Source of the DNA: Prevotella lacticifex
Lineage (GTDB): Bacteria; Bacteroidota; Bacteroidia; Bacteroidales; Bacteroidaceae
NCBI RefSeq assembly: GCF_019973375.1
Contig: NZ_BPTV01000003.1
Location: 211,459-275,458 of the forward strand
Direction of reading: 5' to 3'
Length of the DNA stretch: 64,000 bases
In this document: in pieces, positions 33,707 through 42,514 of the stretch
Numbering within the stretch: the stretch's first letter is position 1
Layout: every line of letters begins with the position of its first letter
Notes under the pieces: generated by a model
The model's input: only the letters and a program-made list of their open reading frames with translations
Database searches by the model: none
Told to the model about the DNA's origin: nothing
Translations under genes and position numbers: made by a program

Positions 33707-34585
33707 ATGAAGGTAACAAAAGGAATAATAAGGTCGTTCATCCTCCTTGCCGACGGCAACAATGTGCCGGCGAGCAAAATGCGTTCGTTCAAGGAAATCG
33801 ACGAGATGGTCGCCGACGGTGTGCTCACAGCCATCACCCACGGCAGCCGCCAGACATACCGCTGCACCGACAAGAAGCTCTTCGTCGACTACCTGGCCAG
33901 TAAATATCAGATTTGTGACCTGGAGAAGGCGTTGGAGATTCTCGAGGACAACGAGGCCTCACGCTCCACGCAGGTGCAGCTCACCGGCGACAGCAAGTTC
34001 GTCAGGCGGCGGGTGATGAAGGGATTCCTCGTCAACACCTATGAGCCTCTGACAGCGACACTTAACGGGGAGCCGATAACGCTGTCGCCACCCGAAGGCA
34101 GCTACATCTTCATCTACGACTACGAACAATTCGCCGTCCCTGCCGACACACTCATCATCGGCATCGAGAACAGTGAAAATTTCAGACGGATAAAATGGCA
34201 GAAATGGCTCTTCGACAGCCTATACCCCGGAAGGCGCCTCCTCTTCGTGTCGCGCTATCCGCAGAACGGAAGCCACGACCTCGTCAAATGGCTCACGACG
34301 ATAACCAACGACTACGTCCACTTCGGCGACCTCGACCTTGCGGGAATACGCATCTTCCTCACTGAATTTCAGCGCTATTTGGGGCCGCGCGCGACGTTCC
34401 TCATCCCCACCGACTACGACGAGCGAATAATCAGTGGCAGCAGGGAGCGCTACGACCTCCAGTTGCCAACAATCAAGAGTCTCGACACCGACGACCCGCG
34501 TCTGCAGGAGCTCATCGACTGCATCCACCGCCATCACCGCGGCTACGATCAGGAGGGATTCTGCGTCAAACCGCAAGATGAATAG
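33707..34585 (+). CDS. Orphan TOPRIM-domain protein, JetD/DUF2220-like
   Basis: A 292-residue protein. The N-terminal part (about 1-100) is basic with winged-helix character (SFKEIDEMVADGVLTAITHG, RQTYRCTDKKLFVDYLASKY). The C-terminal part is a TOPRIM fold: LIIGIENSENFRRI gives the conserved Glu154 and VHFGDLDLAGIRIFL gives Asp208 and Asp210, the metal ligands used for DNA cleavage. This Glu/Asp-x-Asp layout resembles JetD, the nuclease of the Wadjet plasmid-defence system. Here jetA, jetB and jetC are absent; the flanks are hsp20 and an esterase. Its role as a free-standing protein is not known to me. Confidence 0.65.
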   Translation: MKVTKGIIRSFILLADGNNVPASKMRSFKEIDEMVADGVLTAITHGSRQTYRCTDKKLFVDYLASKYQICDLEKALEILEDNEASRSTQVQLTGDSKFVRRRVMKGFLVNTYEPLTATLNGEPITLSPPEGSYIFIYDYEQFAVPADTLIIGIENSENFRRIKWQKWLFDSLYPGRRLLFVSRYPQNGSHDLVKWLTTITNDYVHFGDLDLAGIRIFLTEFQRYLGPRATFLIPTDYDERIISGSRERYDLQLPTIKSLDTDDPRLQELIDCIHRHHRGYDQEGFCVKPQDE

Positions 34586-34597
34586 CAGCCGCAGGCG

Positions 34598-34635
34598 GTA
34601 GGGGAGCAAAGGAGAAGTAGGGGAGCAAAGGAGAA
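34598..34635. repeat. Two tandem 19-bp repeats after the TOPRIM gene
   Basis: The unit GTAGGGGAGCAAAGGAGAA occurs at 34598-34616 and 34617-34635, followed by a degenerate third copy. Confidence 0.8.
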
Positions 34636-34740
34636 GCAGCAGTGGAGCAGAGGAGAGGAAGTAATCCATCCTTCAGCGAATCAGACAAAACGTAAAAATA
34701 ATTCAAACTAAAACACATTTTATTTCATTCCGGTTACCCC

Positions 34741-34888
34741 ACTGATACTCAGCGACTTGCCAATACATGCCATTTCACGTTACAACGAGGTCCGTTTCAG
34801 GCTCCAAAACAGTCCGTTTCGCATTGTCAAACGGCCCAAATTGCAATGCGAAATGGCATGTATCTGAACAGTGTAAATATATTTCACA
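34741..34888 (-). repeat. Dispersed CCGTTT-palindrome element, copy C
   Basis: Read on the minus strand it begins TGTGAAATATATTTACACTG, then CATGCCATTTCGCATTGCAA. The core has decayed palindromes built on GGCCGTTTG, CGAAACGGACTGTTTT and TGAAACGGACC. It then reads GAAATGGCATGTATTGGC and ends near GCTGAGTATCAGTG. The left end matches copies B and D. Confidence 0.75.
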
Positions 34889-35057
34889 AAATAACATTAT
34901 ACAAAAGCCGAACGCAGAACCATCGTTATGACATCATCAGATACCCTGTGCGCCATGAATGTGGAATCGTGACGCTGACGGAGTTGTTGCAAGGGGGAAA
35001 ATTGGCCTGACGACGCGAATAATTGGTTTATCTGTTGGAGGAAAGAAAAGTATTTTG
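34889..35057. other. Intergenic, no gene seen
   Basis: Sequence between repeat copy C and the esterase promoter. I see no reading frame of interest. Confidence 0.3.
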
Positions 35058-35065
35058 TAATTTTG
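35058..35065 (+). promoter_or_regulatory. -7 element for the carboxylesterase
   Basis: TAATTTTG matches TAnnTTTG, 25 bases before ATG 35091. Confidence 0.6.
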
Positions 35066-35090
35066 TGGCATAACTAAACCACTATTGATC

Positions 35091-36683
35091 ATGAAGAAAA
35101 GAATCCTAATCTCATTGGCCGCACTGTTTGTGGCCTTAGGTGTGAGCAGTCAGACTCAGGTCAACGTGAAAGTTGCCGAGGGCATCCTTGCCGGTACCGA
35201 CTCGTCGGGTGTGAAGATTTTCAAGGGAGTGCCCTTTGCCGCTCCACCAGTAGGCAATCTCCGTTGGCGCGAGCCACAGCCGGTGGCTTGTTGGCAGGGT
35301 GTAAGGGATGCCACAAAGTTTGGTCCCAACCCGATGCAGGAGCGGGTTTTCGGTGACATGAATTTCGGAACGAAGAAGATGAGTGAAGACTGTCTGTATC
35401 TCAACATCTGGACACCGGCCAAGACGATGAAGGAGAAGCTGCCCGTGCTCATATACTTCAACGGCGGCGGACTGATAGCCGGCAGTGGCAGCGAGCCGCG
35501 ATATGCCGGACAAGCACTGGCGCGCAAGGGAGTCATAGCCGTCACAGCCAACTACCGTGAGGGCATCTTCGGATTCTTCAGTCTGCGCGAGCTGTCGAAG
35601 GAGAGCGGTGCCGGCAGCGGCAACTATGGTCTCATGGACCAGGCAGCGGCCATCCGTTGGGTGAAGGCAAATATCGAAGCTTTCGGTGGCGACCCCCAGC
35701 GCATAACCATCGCCGGTGAGTCGGCGGGGTCGGTGTCGGTGAGCGCGCTGATGGCATCGCCGATGAGCAAAGGCCTCTTTGCGCAGGCCATAGGCTCCAG
35801 TGGTTCGATTTTGGGACTGCGCCCCGTACCGACGCTGAAGGAGGCCGAGGACGAAGGACGGAAGATTATGACCCGAGCCGGATGCCGCAACCTCAAGGAG
35901 CTACGCGCCATGCCGGCTGAGGAACTGATGAAGAAGGTGCACTACAGCAATATGCCCACCCCATGCGTCGACGGACGCTTCTTCACCGAACAGCCCGCCA
36001 CGACCTTCGACGAGGGTCGTCAGGCTCATGTGCCGCTGCTCTTGGGCGGCAACAACCAGGAGATGACTATGTTCGTGAAGACCGTCGACGAGGCCAAAGC
36101 TATGGCGCGTCAGGCCTTTGGTGCCGATGCCGACTCCATCTTCCCGCTCTATGGCATTCAGACCGATGCCGATTTGCAGGGGCGTCCGGGCATCGACTTG
36201 GCATCGGATCTCTTCCTCGATTTCTCCACATGGCGGTGGGGATACATCCATGCGCTGACAGGACAGCAGCCCGTCTACCGCTACCGTTATTGCCATCCGC
36301 GGCCAGCAATGGCTGTCAAGGGGAAGGTGGCCGGACTCGCTGGCGGTGTGCAGGACGCCAGTGACGCTCAGCCGGCTGTTCCACGGGCAAAGGGCGCGGT
36401 TCATTCAGCCGACATCGAGTATGCTATGGGCACACTGCCCACCAACCGCGTATACGATTGGCAGCCAGAAGATTACTGGGTTTCGGACCAGTTTATCAAC
36501 TACTATGCCAACTTCATCAAGACCGGCAACCCCAATGGTCTCGGTCTCGTCGAATGGCCTCAGACTAATGGTGAGGCCGTGGAGCCAATTCTCCAGCTCG
36601 ATGTCAACAGTTTCGTCAGTCGTGATGCCAAGCGAGAGCAGCGCAACAAGACCATCCTCCGCCTCGTTTGCAACGGCAAATAA
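35091..36683 (+). CDS. Type-B carboxylesterase, exported
   Basis: A 530-residue alpha/beta-hydrolase of the carboxylesterase/para-nitrobenzyl esterase family, with signal peptide MKKRILISLAALFVALGVSS. The nucleophile elbow ITIAGESAGSVSV holds Ser211; the acid Glu lies in LGGNNQEMTMF at about 330 and the His in KGAVHSADIEYAMG near 440. EDCLYLNIWTP is a family signature. The oxyanion-hole sequence is FNGGG, where most relatives have HGGG. A TTG two codons earlier is the only upstream alternative start. Substrates are probably dietary or host ester-linked acyl groups. Confidence 0.92.
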   Translation: MKKRILISLAALFVALGVSSQTQVNVKVAEGILAGTDSSGVKIFKGVPFAAPPVGNLRWREPQPVACWQGVRDATKFGPNPMQERVFGDMNFGTKKMSEDCLYLNIWTPAKTMKEKLPVLIYFNGGGLIAGSGSEPRYAGQALARKGVIAVTANYREGIFGFFSLRELSKESGAGSGNYGLMDQAAAIRWVKANIEAFGGDPQRITIAGESAGSVSVSALMASPMSKGLFAQAIGSSGSILGLRPVPTLKEAEDEGRKIMTRAGCRNLKELRAMPAEELMKKVHYSNMPTPCVDGRFFTEQPATTFDEGRQAHVPLLLGGNNQEMTMFVKTVDEAKAMARQAFGADADSIFPLYGIQTDADLQGRPGIDLASDLFLDFSTWRWGYIHALTGQQPVYRYRYCHPRPAMAVKGKVAGLAGGVQDASDAQPAVPRAKGAVHSADIEYAMGTLPTNRVYDWQPEDYWVSDQFINYYANFIKTGNPNGLGLVEWPQTNGEAVEPILQLDVNSFVSRDAKREQRNKTILRLVCNGK

Positions 36684-36707
36684 GATTCCCCAGGCAGATT
36701 AACCACT

Positions 36708-36759
36708 ACAACGGACAAGCGTTAATGATCCCGCTTGCAGGGTGCCGCTTGTCCGTTGT
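36708..36759 (+). terminator. Hairpin after the esterase gene
   Basis: ACAACGGACAAGCG (36708-36721) pairs perfectly with CGCTTGTCCGTTGT (36746-36759) around a 24-base loop; TAAATTT follows. Confidence 0.65.
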
Positions 36760-36817
36760 TAAATTTGCGGAGTCTGCGAGATATGCGGAATTCTCTGGCA
36801 CTGAGAATCTTACAGGT

Positions 36818-37163
36818 ATGCCCGATAAACAGGGCAAGGTGCAGGTCATCGTCAAAGACAATACGATATGGTGTACCCAAAAAGCAATGGCACAGCTGTT
36901 CGGGGTGGGAATTCCCGCTATCAGTAAACATCTGAAAAAAAAAAATTGAAGAAGGAGAATTGCAAAAAGAAGTGGTTGTTTCCAAAATGGAAATAGCCAC
37001 TCAGCATGGAGCCATCAAGAGCAAAACTCAAAAGTCTCAAGTCGAATTTTACTCTCTCGATGCCATCATCTCCGTCGGCTACCGTGTCAACTCCATCAAA
37101 GCCACGAAGTTCCGTCAGTGGGCAACAAAGGTGCTGAGGGAATATAATTTCAATCTTAGTTGA
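36818..37163 (+). pseudogene. RhuM-family protein, frameshifted and truncated
   Basis: The first frame (MPDKQGKVQVIVKDNTIWCT, then QKAMAQLFGVGIPAISKHL) and the second (EEGELQKEVVVSKMEIATQH to FYSLDAIISVGYRVNSIKAT, then FRQWATKVLREY) are consecutive parts of a RhuM-like protein. The break is at a run of A residues around 36937-36947, a typical slippage site. The product would normally continue for about 200 more residues after REY but stops soon after, with a hydrophobic NFNLS end. RhuM-type proteins carry an N-terminal Bro/KilA-N-like DNA-binding domain and travel with mobile elements; their function is unclear. Confidence 0.85.
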
Positions 37164-37194
37164 GGTTTTCTTTCACAGAACGAGAAAAAAGTAG

Positions 37195-37202
37195 TAACTT
37201 TG
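37195..37202 (+). promoter_or_regulatory. -7 element for the LRR surface protein
   Basis: TAACTTTG, 63 bases before ATG 37266; no exact -33 TTTG is seen. Confidence 0.6.
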
Positions 37203-37265
37203 CGGCCAATTTAATATTTACTTCATCAACTATTTTTTTATTTTCACATCAATACAACATTATTT

Positions 37266-40232
37266 ATGAGAAAAGCACTACTTCTTCTCGCCTTTCTAAT
37301 GCCTCTGCTGGCCTCGTCGGCTCAGGAGAGCATGGTGAAAGTCGGGACCGGCCTATCCTATGGCAAGCAGTTCACTCTCAGTGCAGAACCCGTCGACGGT
37401 GACAGCATCGTCGTCGACTACGGTGACGGCACAAAGGTTAAACAATCGACAAAGACGGCTTGGGGCACACTGTCGAACGTGCGCGGAAAGCTCGTCGGCG
37501 ACACGGTGCGCATCTACGGTGCACTGAAGAGTCTCGAGATTACAGGCGACTCCGTCACGTCTCTGTCATTCACGGCTCAAAAAACGCTGAAGAGGCTTCG
37601 TGCTTCCAACAACGCACTGACTTATGCCACCACAGACTTGACGGGGCTTGACAGTCTGCAAACCCTCGATCTGAACGACAATGCCATTGAGATGCTTAAC
37701 CTCATGGCTTTCAGCCAGCTCGAGACATTCTCTATCAACAACAACCCCACGCTTTCGACTGTTGTCTTTGCTGACGATAATGTGCTGACGAGCATCAACA
37801 TGAACAACTGCGACATCACGCATTTCTATGAGAAATCGATGCCTAAGCTCAACTATCTGAGCATCAAGAACGGGTCGCTCATGGATATCACCATCGGCAA
37901 TTACTACCCAAGTCTTAACAACCTGGAACTCAGCGGTAACAGCGATATCAGCGACATCGATGTCAGCGGATGCCCAGAGCTCGAGGTGCTGCGCCTGTCG
38001 GGTACTTCTGTCGCTCAAGTCAACCTCGTCAATAACCCGCAGCTGCGCAGCCTCAGCGTCGATCACACGCCGATGACGAAGCTGTCGCTGAATGAGAATA
38101 CCCTTATTCAGGACCTCAACGTGGCTAATACGGGAATAAAGAAACTCGATGTCAGCAAACTTTCACGTCTGCGCAATGTGACTATCGACAGTACGGCCAT
38201 AGCCCGTCTTGACCTCACAGGAAAGATTTATCTCTCGACTGTCAGCGCGCAGAACACTAATATCGAGTTCCTCGACATGCACGACGAGATTGGCTACAAC
38301 GGTCTGAGGAGCCTCGACCTCCGTAACAATAAGATGATGACACCTCAAACGCTGAACTTCACTTTCGCTGCCATGCCCCCGCACAATGGCGATTCATGGG
38401 GCACAAACGTTCTGATCAGTGGTATTCCCGGTGCATCGACGGCCAACACCGACCTTATCACCGAGGACGAGGACAACTATTATAAGGTGGACGTGACCGG
38501 CGACGGAACGGCATCGATGGAGCCTGTGGCCCTCACCGTTGAGAACGATGATCACGGCAGCGTGGCTCTGACACAGATTGCCGACAACTTCAGCAGTTGG
38601 ACAGCCGTAGGCGCAACCGTAAAACCGGGTTATCCCATCTCTGTCGCCGCCACACCGGCTGAAGGATATAAATTCGGTGGAATGATGGTCGACGGCCGTC
38701 TCGTCGAGGATTCTATCTTCGTCGTATCGGCAGCAGCAACCGTAAAACCAGTGTTCGTAGCCGCCGACGAGCCATCGATAACCCTTACCGTACCTAAAGG
38801 TGCCAACCAGCAATACTTCCTCGGTGCCGACGCCGACAACACTACGGTGACCGTCGACTGGGGTGACGGACAGCCAGTGGAGTATACTATTGGCACTGGA
38901 AAGACCAGCATCGCCAAGGACGACGGTACCCTCGGTACGACAGTGACCATAAAGGGCAAGGTGACCTACGCCGATTTCTCAAGTTATGAGGGTTTCGGTA
39001 CCGACAACGAGATTTCGGCCATCGACATTACAAAGAACGACAGTCTGCGCTCGCTATCGACATATATGAACGAAATTTCAAATCTCGACGTGAGCAATGA
39101 GCCAAACCTCGAGAGCCTCGACTGTGCTTATAGCGAACTCGAGAATCTCGACGTCACCCACAACCCCAAACTCCGTGAGCTCGTAGCTTATGGCAACTAT
39201 CTCGAGAGCCTTGACCTCACTCAGCAGAAAGAGCTCGTAAGTGTCGACCTCAAAGGCAATTACCTCGATGAGCTGACCTTCGGAGCTACCGACAAGATGG
39301 AGAAGCTCATCCTTCAGGGCAATTCTTTCTCGACAATCGACGTCAGTGGTATGCCACTGCTGAAGGAGCTGAACGTCAACGGCAATGACCTCGAAACACT
39401 CGACGTGACGAAGAATACTGAGCTCGAGACGCTGTCGGCAGCCAACAACAAGCTTACGACCCTCGATGTGTCGAAAAACACGAAGCTCACATCTCTCCTC
39501 GTACAGAACAACCGCCTCACCGGTCTCGACCTCAGCAACCAGTACGACCTTTCGCTGATATATGTCGGCGGTAACGGATGGGACGCTTGCACGCTCAACG
39601 ACTTATACTACTCGCTGAACCAATGGAAAGAGGTTGAGACACCTTACGGCACCGGCAACACGCTGTGGGTGACAGAGAATGGTGCAACCAATGAGAACGA
39701 CGCTGCCCACGCCGAGAGCGATATTGCCGAAGGTAAGGGCTGGAAGGTGAACACTGAGGGCGACGGCACAGGCTGTGACCAGGCTTATATCACCATTGCT
39801 CCTACCGAGAACGGCGATGTGAAGCTCTACGATGCCGACAATAATGAGGTGAAGAGCGGTGACAAGGTGAAGAAAAACACTACCGTAACCATCGTGGCCA
39901 CACCAGCAGAGGGCTACGAGGTAGCATCGGCAAAGGCCAACGGCAAGGACATCACCGACAACAAGTTCATCGTAACTAAGGCTACCGACGTTGTGGTTAA
40001 GTTCACCGTGGCAACAGCTATTGACGCGGCTACAACAGCTACCGTCACCGTTGAGGGCGGTCGCCAGGAGATAATCGTCAGTGCTTCCAACGCCACAAAG
40101 GCCGCCATCTACACACTCAGCGGTAAAAAGGTGTTCGACGCAACTGTAGTCGGCCGCAAGGCAGTCAGCGTTCAGGCAGGAGTTTATGTCGTGACTGTCG
40201 ACGGCACGACTCAGAAAGTGCTCGTGAAATAA
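37266..40232 (+). CDS. Leucine-rich-repeat surface protein, type IX secreted
   Basis: A 988-residue exported protein with signal peptide MRKALLLLAFLMPLLASSA. It has two similar halves. Each opens with a WGDG/DYGDG-type PKD-like strand pair (VDYGDGTKVKQ at about 48; VDWGDGQPVEY at about 535), followed by an array of 20-22 residue LRRs of the form LxxLDVSxNxxL (residues about 105-370 and 590-780). Beta-rich INK/BACON-like segments with GDGTASMEP, EGYKFGG and ATPAEGYEVASAKANG follow each array. The final 70 residues (KAAIYTLSGKKVFDATV to QKVLVK) are a type A sorting domain. Such BspA-related proteins bind host or bacterial surfaces. Confidence 0.9.
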   Translation: MRKALLLLAFLMPLLASSAQESMVKVGTGLSYGKQFTLSAEPVDGDSIVVDYGDGTKVKQSTKTAWGTLSNVRGKLVGDTVRIYGALKSLEITGDSVTSLSFTAQKTLKRLRASNNALTYATTDLTGLDSLQTLDLNDNAIEMLNLMAFSQLETFSINNNPTLSTVVFADDNVLTSINMNNCDITHFYEKSMPKLNYLSIKNGSLMDITIGNYYPSLNNLELSGNSDISDIDVSGCPELEVLRLSGTSVAQVNLVNNPQLRSLSVDHTPMTKLSLNENTLIQDLNVANTGIKKLDVSKLSRLRNVTIDSTAIARLDLTGKIYLSTVSAQNTNIEFLDMHDEIGYNGLRSLDLRNNKMMTPQTLNFTFAAMPPHNGDSWGTNVLISGIPGASTANTDLITEDEDNYYKVDVTGDGTASMEPVALTVENDDHGSVALTQIADNFSSWTAVGATVKPGYPISVAATPAEGYKFGGMMVDGRLVEDSIFVVSAAATVKPVFVAADEPSITLTVPKGANQQYFLGADADNTTVTVDWGDGQPVEYTIGTGKTSIAKDDGTLGTTVTIKGKVTYADFSSYEGFGTDNEISAIDITKNDSLRSLSTYMNEISNLDVSNEPNLESLDCAYSELENLDVTHNPKLRELVAYGNYLESLDLTQQKELVSVDLKGNYLDELTFGATDKMEKLILQGNSFSTIDVSGMPLLKELNVNGNDLETLDVTKNTELETLSAANNKLTTLDVSKNTKLTSLLVQNNRLTGLDLSNQYDLSLIYVGGNGWDACTLNDLYYSLNQWKEVETPYGTGNTLWVTENGATNENDAAHAESDIAEGKGWKVNTEGDGTGCDQAYITIAPTENGDVKLYDADNNEVKSGDKVKKNTTVTIVATPAEGYEVASAKANGKDITDNKFIVTKATDVVVKFTVATAIDAATTATVTVEGGRQEIIVSASNATKAAIYTLSGKKVFDATVVGRKAVSVQAGVYVVTVDGTTQKVLVK

Positions 40233-40309
40233 AAAGCTGTAAGACAACGGTTTATAGAATCGATTAAGGATTAGTATTCGATCTATGCCGTCTTGAAAAT
40301 GTATAAAAT

Positions 40310-40338
40310 ATCCCGGGGCTCGACCTCGGGATTTTTTT
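40310..40338 (+). terminator. Rho-independent terminator of the LRR gene
   Basis: ATCCCGGGG and CCTCGGGAT form a stem around CTCGA with one mismatch, followed by TTTTTTT. Confidence 0.85.
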
Positions 40339-40447
40339 ATTATGCGAACGACGGAATAACGGTAGGGTTGTGATTCACTTATCTTTTCACCGCCAAATAA
40401 CGGAATAACGGTAGGGTAGTGAATACCTTCATTTTTCGATCTCCGGC

Positions 40448-41791
40448 TCAATCCATATTCGCTTCGAGCTGCAGGAGGCGCCGGTGATAGAAATGATAAT
40501 AGAGCAGGCCGGCAATGGTAAGTCCGAAGGGGAACGAGAACCACACACCAACGAGACCTCCGTCAATGCTGATACCGAAAACGTAAGCCCATGGAAGCGA
40601 CACGACAAAATAGGAGAGGAAGGCCACGAGCATTGCCGGACGAACATAGGCCAATCCGCGCATGGCATTGCTGAAGGTGCATTGCAAACCGTCGCTGAAC
40701 TGATAGACGATTAGCGGGACTATGGCTCCAGCCACCTCAGCAGCCACCTGCGGCGAACTGGTGAAGAGCATACCGATACTGTCGCGGAAGATGACAACCG
40801 GTACCGACACGACAATGGCTATCATGAAGTTGAGATGGCATCCCGCCCACGCTGTACGACGGATGGCGGTATAGTCGTGCTGACCATGGAAGAGACTTAC
40901 ACGAATAGCCACCGCCGAGGCGAGTGCATAATAGAACTGGAAGAACAACTGGCTGATAGTCAGCATTATCTGATGTCCGGCAAGGGCGTTGGTACCTATC
41001 CATCCTACGATAATACTGCACAACGACCATGCTCCGCTCTCCATGCCCATCTGTAAACTGATTGGCGTTCCGAGAGTTATTAGCGAGCGCATACCGCTAC
41101 GATTCACGCTACAGCTCCGGAATGCCTCACGCTCAATGCGATGGCGGGCTGAAAATGCAAAGCAGAGGGCGATAGCCACGAACATCGTCACACGGGCAAA
41201 TAACGTGGAGAGTCCCGCGCCGGTGATGCCCATCTCCGGCAAGCCACAATGACCATAGATTAGCATCCAGTTGCCTATGATATTCAGGGCATTGCCGCCT
41301 AAGAGTATCCACATCGGAGTCTTAGTATCAGTGGTTGCGTCGAAGAGCTGTTTCAGGCTGTTGACCCAACAAACGAAAGGAATCGAAATCAGATTGATAA
41401 TATAATACGGTCGAACGTAAGGCAACAATTCGGCTGGCTGCCCGAGTTTGTCGAGAAAGAAATATAGAACAGTATATACCGTCATCAGAACTACGGCAGC
41501 CATGGTGTTCACCGCCAATCCGTTCTTCACCGTAGCGCCGATGCTGTCGGTGTCGCCCTGACCATAGGCCTTACCGATGAGCGGGGTCATACATAGGGCA
41601 AAGCCCATGGCCATCAGCAGTCCTAAAATAAAGATATTACTCACTAACGAGGCCGCGGCAAGCTCAACAGTGGTATGGTGCCCAATCATCAGTGTATCAG
41701 CGAAATTCTGCAATACAACACCTATCTGACCAATGATCAGCGGTGTGCCCAACGATATGAGAGCACGATAATGGCTAAAATATTTCTTCAT
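40448..41791 (-). CDS. MATE family efflux transporter (NorM-like)
   Basis: A 447-residue protein with 12 hydrophobic segments arranged as two related halves, exporting cationic drugs or metabolites in exchange for Na+ or H+. Features are ISLGTPLIIGQIGVVLQNFA at the start, the DTLMIG turn, FGYLIIGNWMLIYG-type segments and the second-half SLQMGMESGAWS stretch. The ATG at 41791 (preceded by an in-frame TTG) is the proper start and it lies inside the first unit of a 31-bp tandem repeat. Transcription likely begins near 41918. The substrate is not readable. Confidence 0.92.
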   Translation of the reverse strand: MKKYFSHYRALISLGTPLIIGQIGVVLQNFADTLMIGHHTTVELAAASLVSNIFILGLLMAMGFALCMTPLIGKAYGQGDTDSIGATVKNGLAVNTMAAVVLMTVYTVLYFFLDKLGQPAELLPYVRPYYIINLISIPFVCWVNSLKQLFDATTDTKTPMWILLGGNALNIIGNWMLIYGHCGLPEMGITGAGLSTLFARVTMFVAIALCFAFSARHRIEREAFRSCSVNRSGMRSLITLGTPISLQMGMESGAWSLCSIIVGWIGTNALAGHQIMLTISQLFFQFYYALASAVAIRVSLFHGQHDYTAIRRTAWAGCHLNFMIAIVVSVPVVIFRDSIGMLFTSSPQVAAEVAGAIVPLIVYQFSDGLQCTFSNAMRGLAYVRPAMLVAFLSYFVVSLPWAYVFGISIDGGLVGVWFSFPFGLTIAGLLYYHFYHRRLLQLEANMD

Positions 41792-41903
41792 CAATCTACT
41801 TATTGGTTAGATATTACTTCATCAATCTACTTTTTTGTTAGATATTTCTTCATCTATCAACTTTTTGGTTGAATATTTCTTCATCAATCTACTTTTTGGT
41901 TGA
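41780..41903. repeat. Four tandem 31-bp repeats over the MATE translation start
   Basis: Units begin at 41780, 41811, 41842 and 41873, each 31 bases. On the gene strand every unit contains GTAGATTGATGAAG or a close variant, that is a copy of the real start region ATGAAGAAATAT; unit 2 has one changed base in it (ATGAAGTAATAT). Because 31 is not a multiple of three, the extra starts are in different frames. Only the unit next to the gene leads into the MATE frame. Confidence 0.9.
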
Positions 41904-41924
41904 ATCGAATTCTCTTACCGAGTG

Positions 41925-41932
41925 CAAAGGTA
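41925..41932 (-). promoter_or_regulatory. -7 element for the MATE gene
   Basis: The minus strand reads TACCTTTG upstream of the tandem repeats, so all four units fall in the mRNA leader of about 125 bases. Confidence 0.65.
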
Positions 41933-41969
41933 CAAAGAATCTTTTCGATTATCGGCCTTTTTATAGAAA

Positions 41970-42232
41970 ACAATAGAAGCTATGGAAGCTATAAAATCAT
42001 AGTAACTATAAAAACTATAGAAAGCAACAAAAGCTATATATGAAAGCTATGAGGCTATAAAAGCTATAGAAAACTATAAAGCTATAAAAACCACGAAGGC
42101 TATAGAAGCTAAAGATTGCTATATAAGCTATAGAAATGAAAGCCACGAAGGCTATAGAAATGAAAGCCACGAAGGCTATACAAACAAAAAAGAATGCTAT
42201 AGGAACTATTATAGCTATAGAAACTAAAGAAA
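41970..42232. repeat. TATAG-rich degenerate tandem repeat, second tract
   Basis: About 260 bases of imperfect units such as AAGCTATAGAAAC, AAAGCTATAAAA and CACGAAGGCTATAGAA. A longer 30-base subunit with GAAATGAAAGCCACGAAGGC is duplicated near 42135 and 42158. It is related in sequence to the tract at 10236-10327. I see no credible gene inside it. Confidence 0.8.
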
Positions 42233-42446
42233 TCTATTGAAATCCGCCAACTAATGCACTTCATCATTATCCTTCATTTTGCCCCTCCCCCTGTTATATT
42301 ATCCTCTATTTATCATAATCGTCATTACGACTTTGAAATGGCCCGTTTCTACATTCCGGCCTTGGCTAAAGGATATGTAATCTTTGATGAAGCAATAAAC
42401 ATTCGTCTATACCCCTCTTTCTATACCCCTTTCTACCCTATAGAAA

Positions 42447-42478
42447 TTTGGATTTGGCAAAATTATGTTGTAACTTTG
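42447..42478 (+). promoter_or_regulatory. Full promoter for the small membrane protein at 42515
   Basis: TTTG (42447-42450) and TAACTTTG (42471-42478) are 20 bases apart. They lie within the upstream open frame and therefore set the start at 42515. Confidence 0.75.
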
Positions 42479-42514
42479 CAGTCAAATAACAATCAACTTA
42501 AAACCAAAACTATT

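Noticed and set aside
41780..41903. Possible CRISPR array
   Set aside because: The 31-bp units are directly adjacent with no spacers and no cas genes.
42254..42514. Longer N-terminus for the membrane protein at 42515
   Set aside because: A complete promoter at 42447-42478 lies inside the extension, and the extension has no protein-like features.
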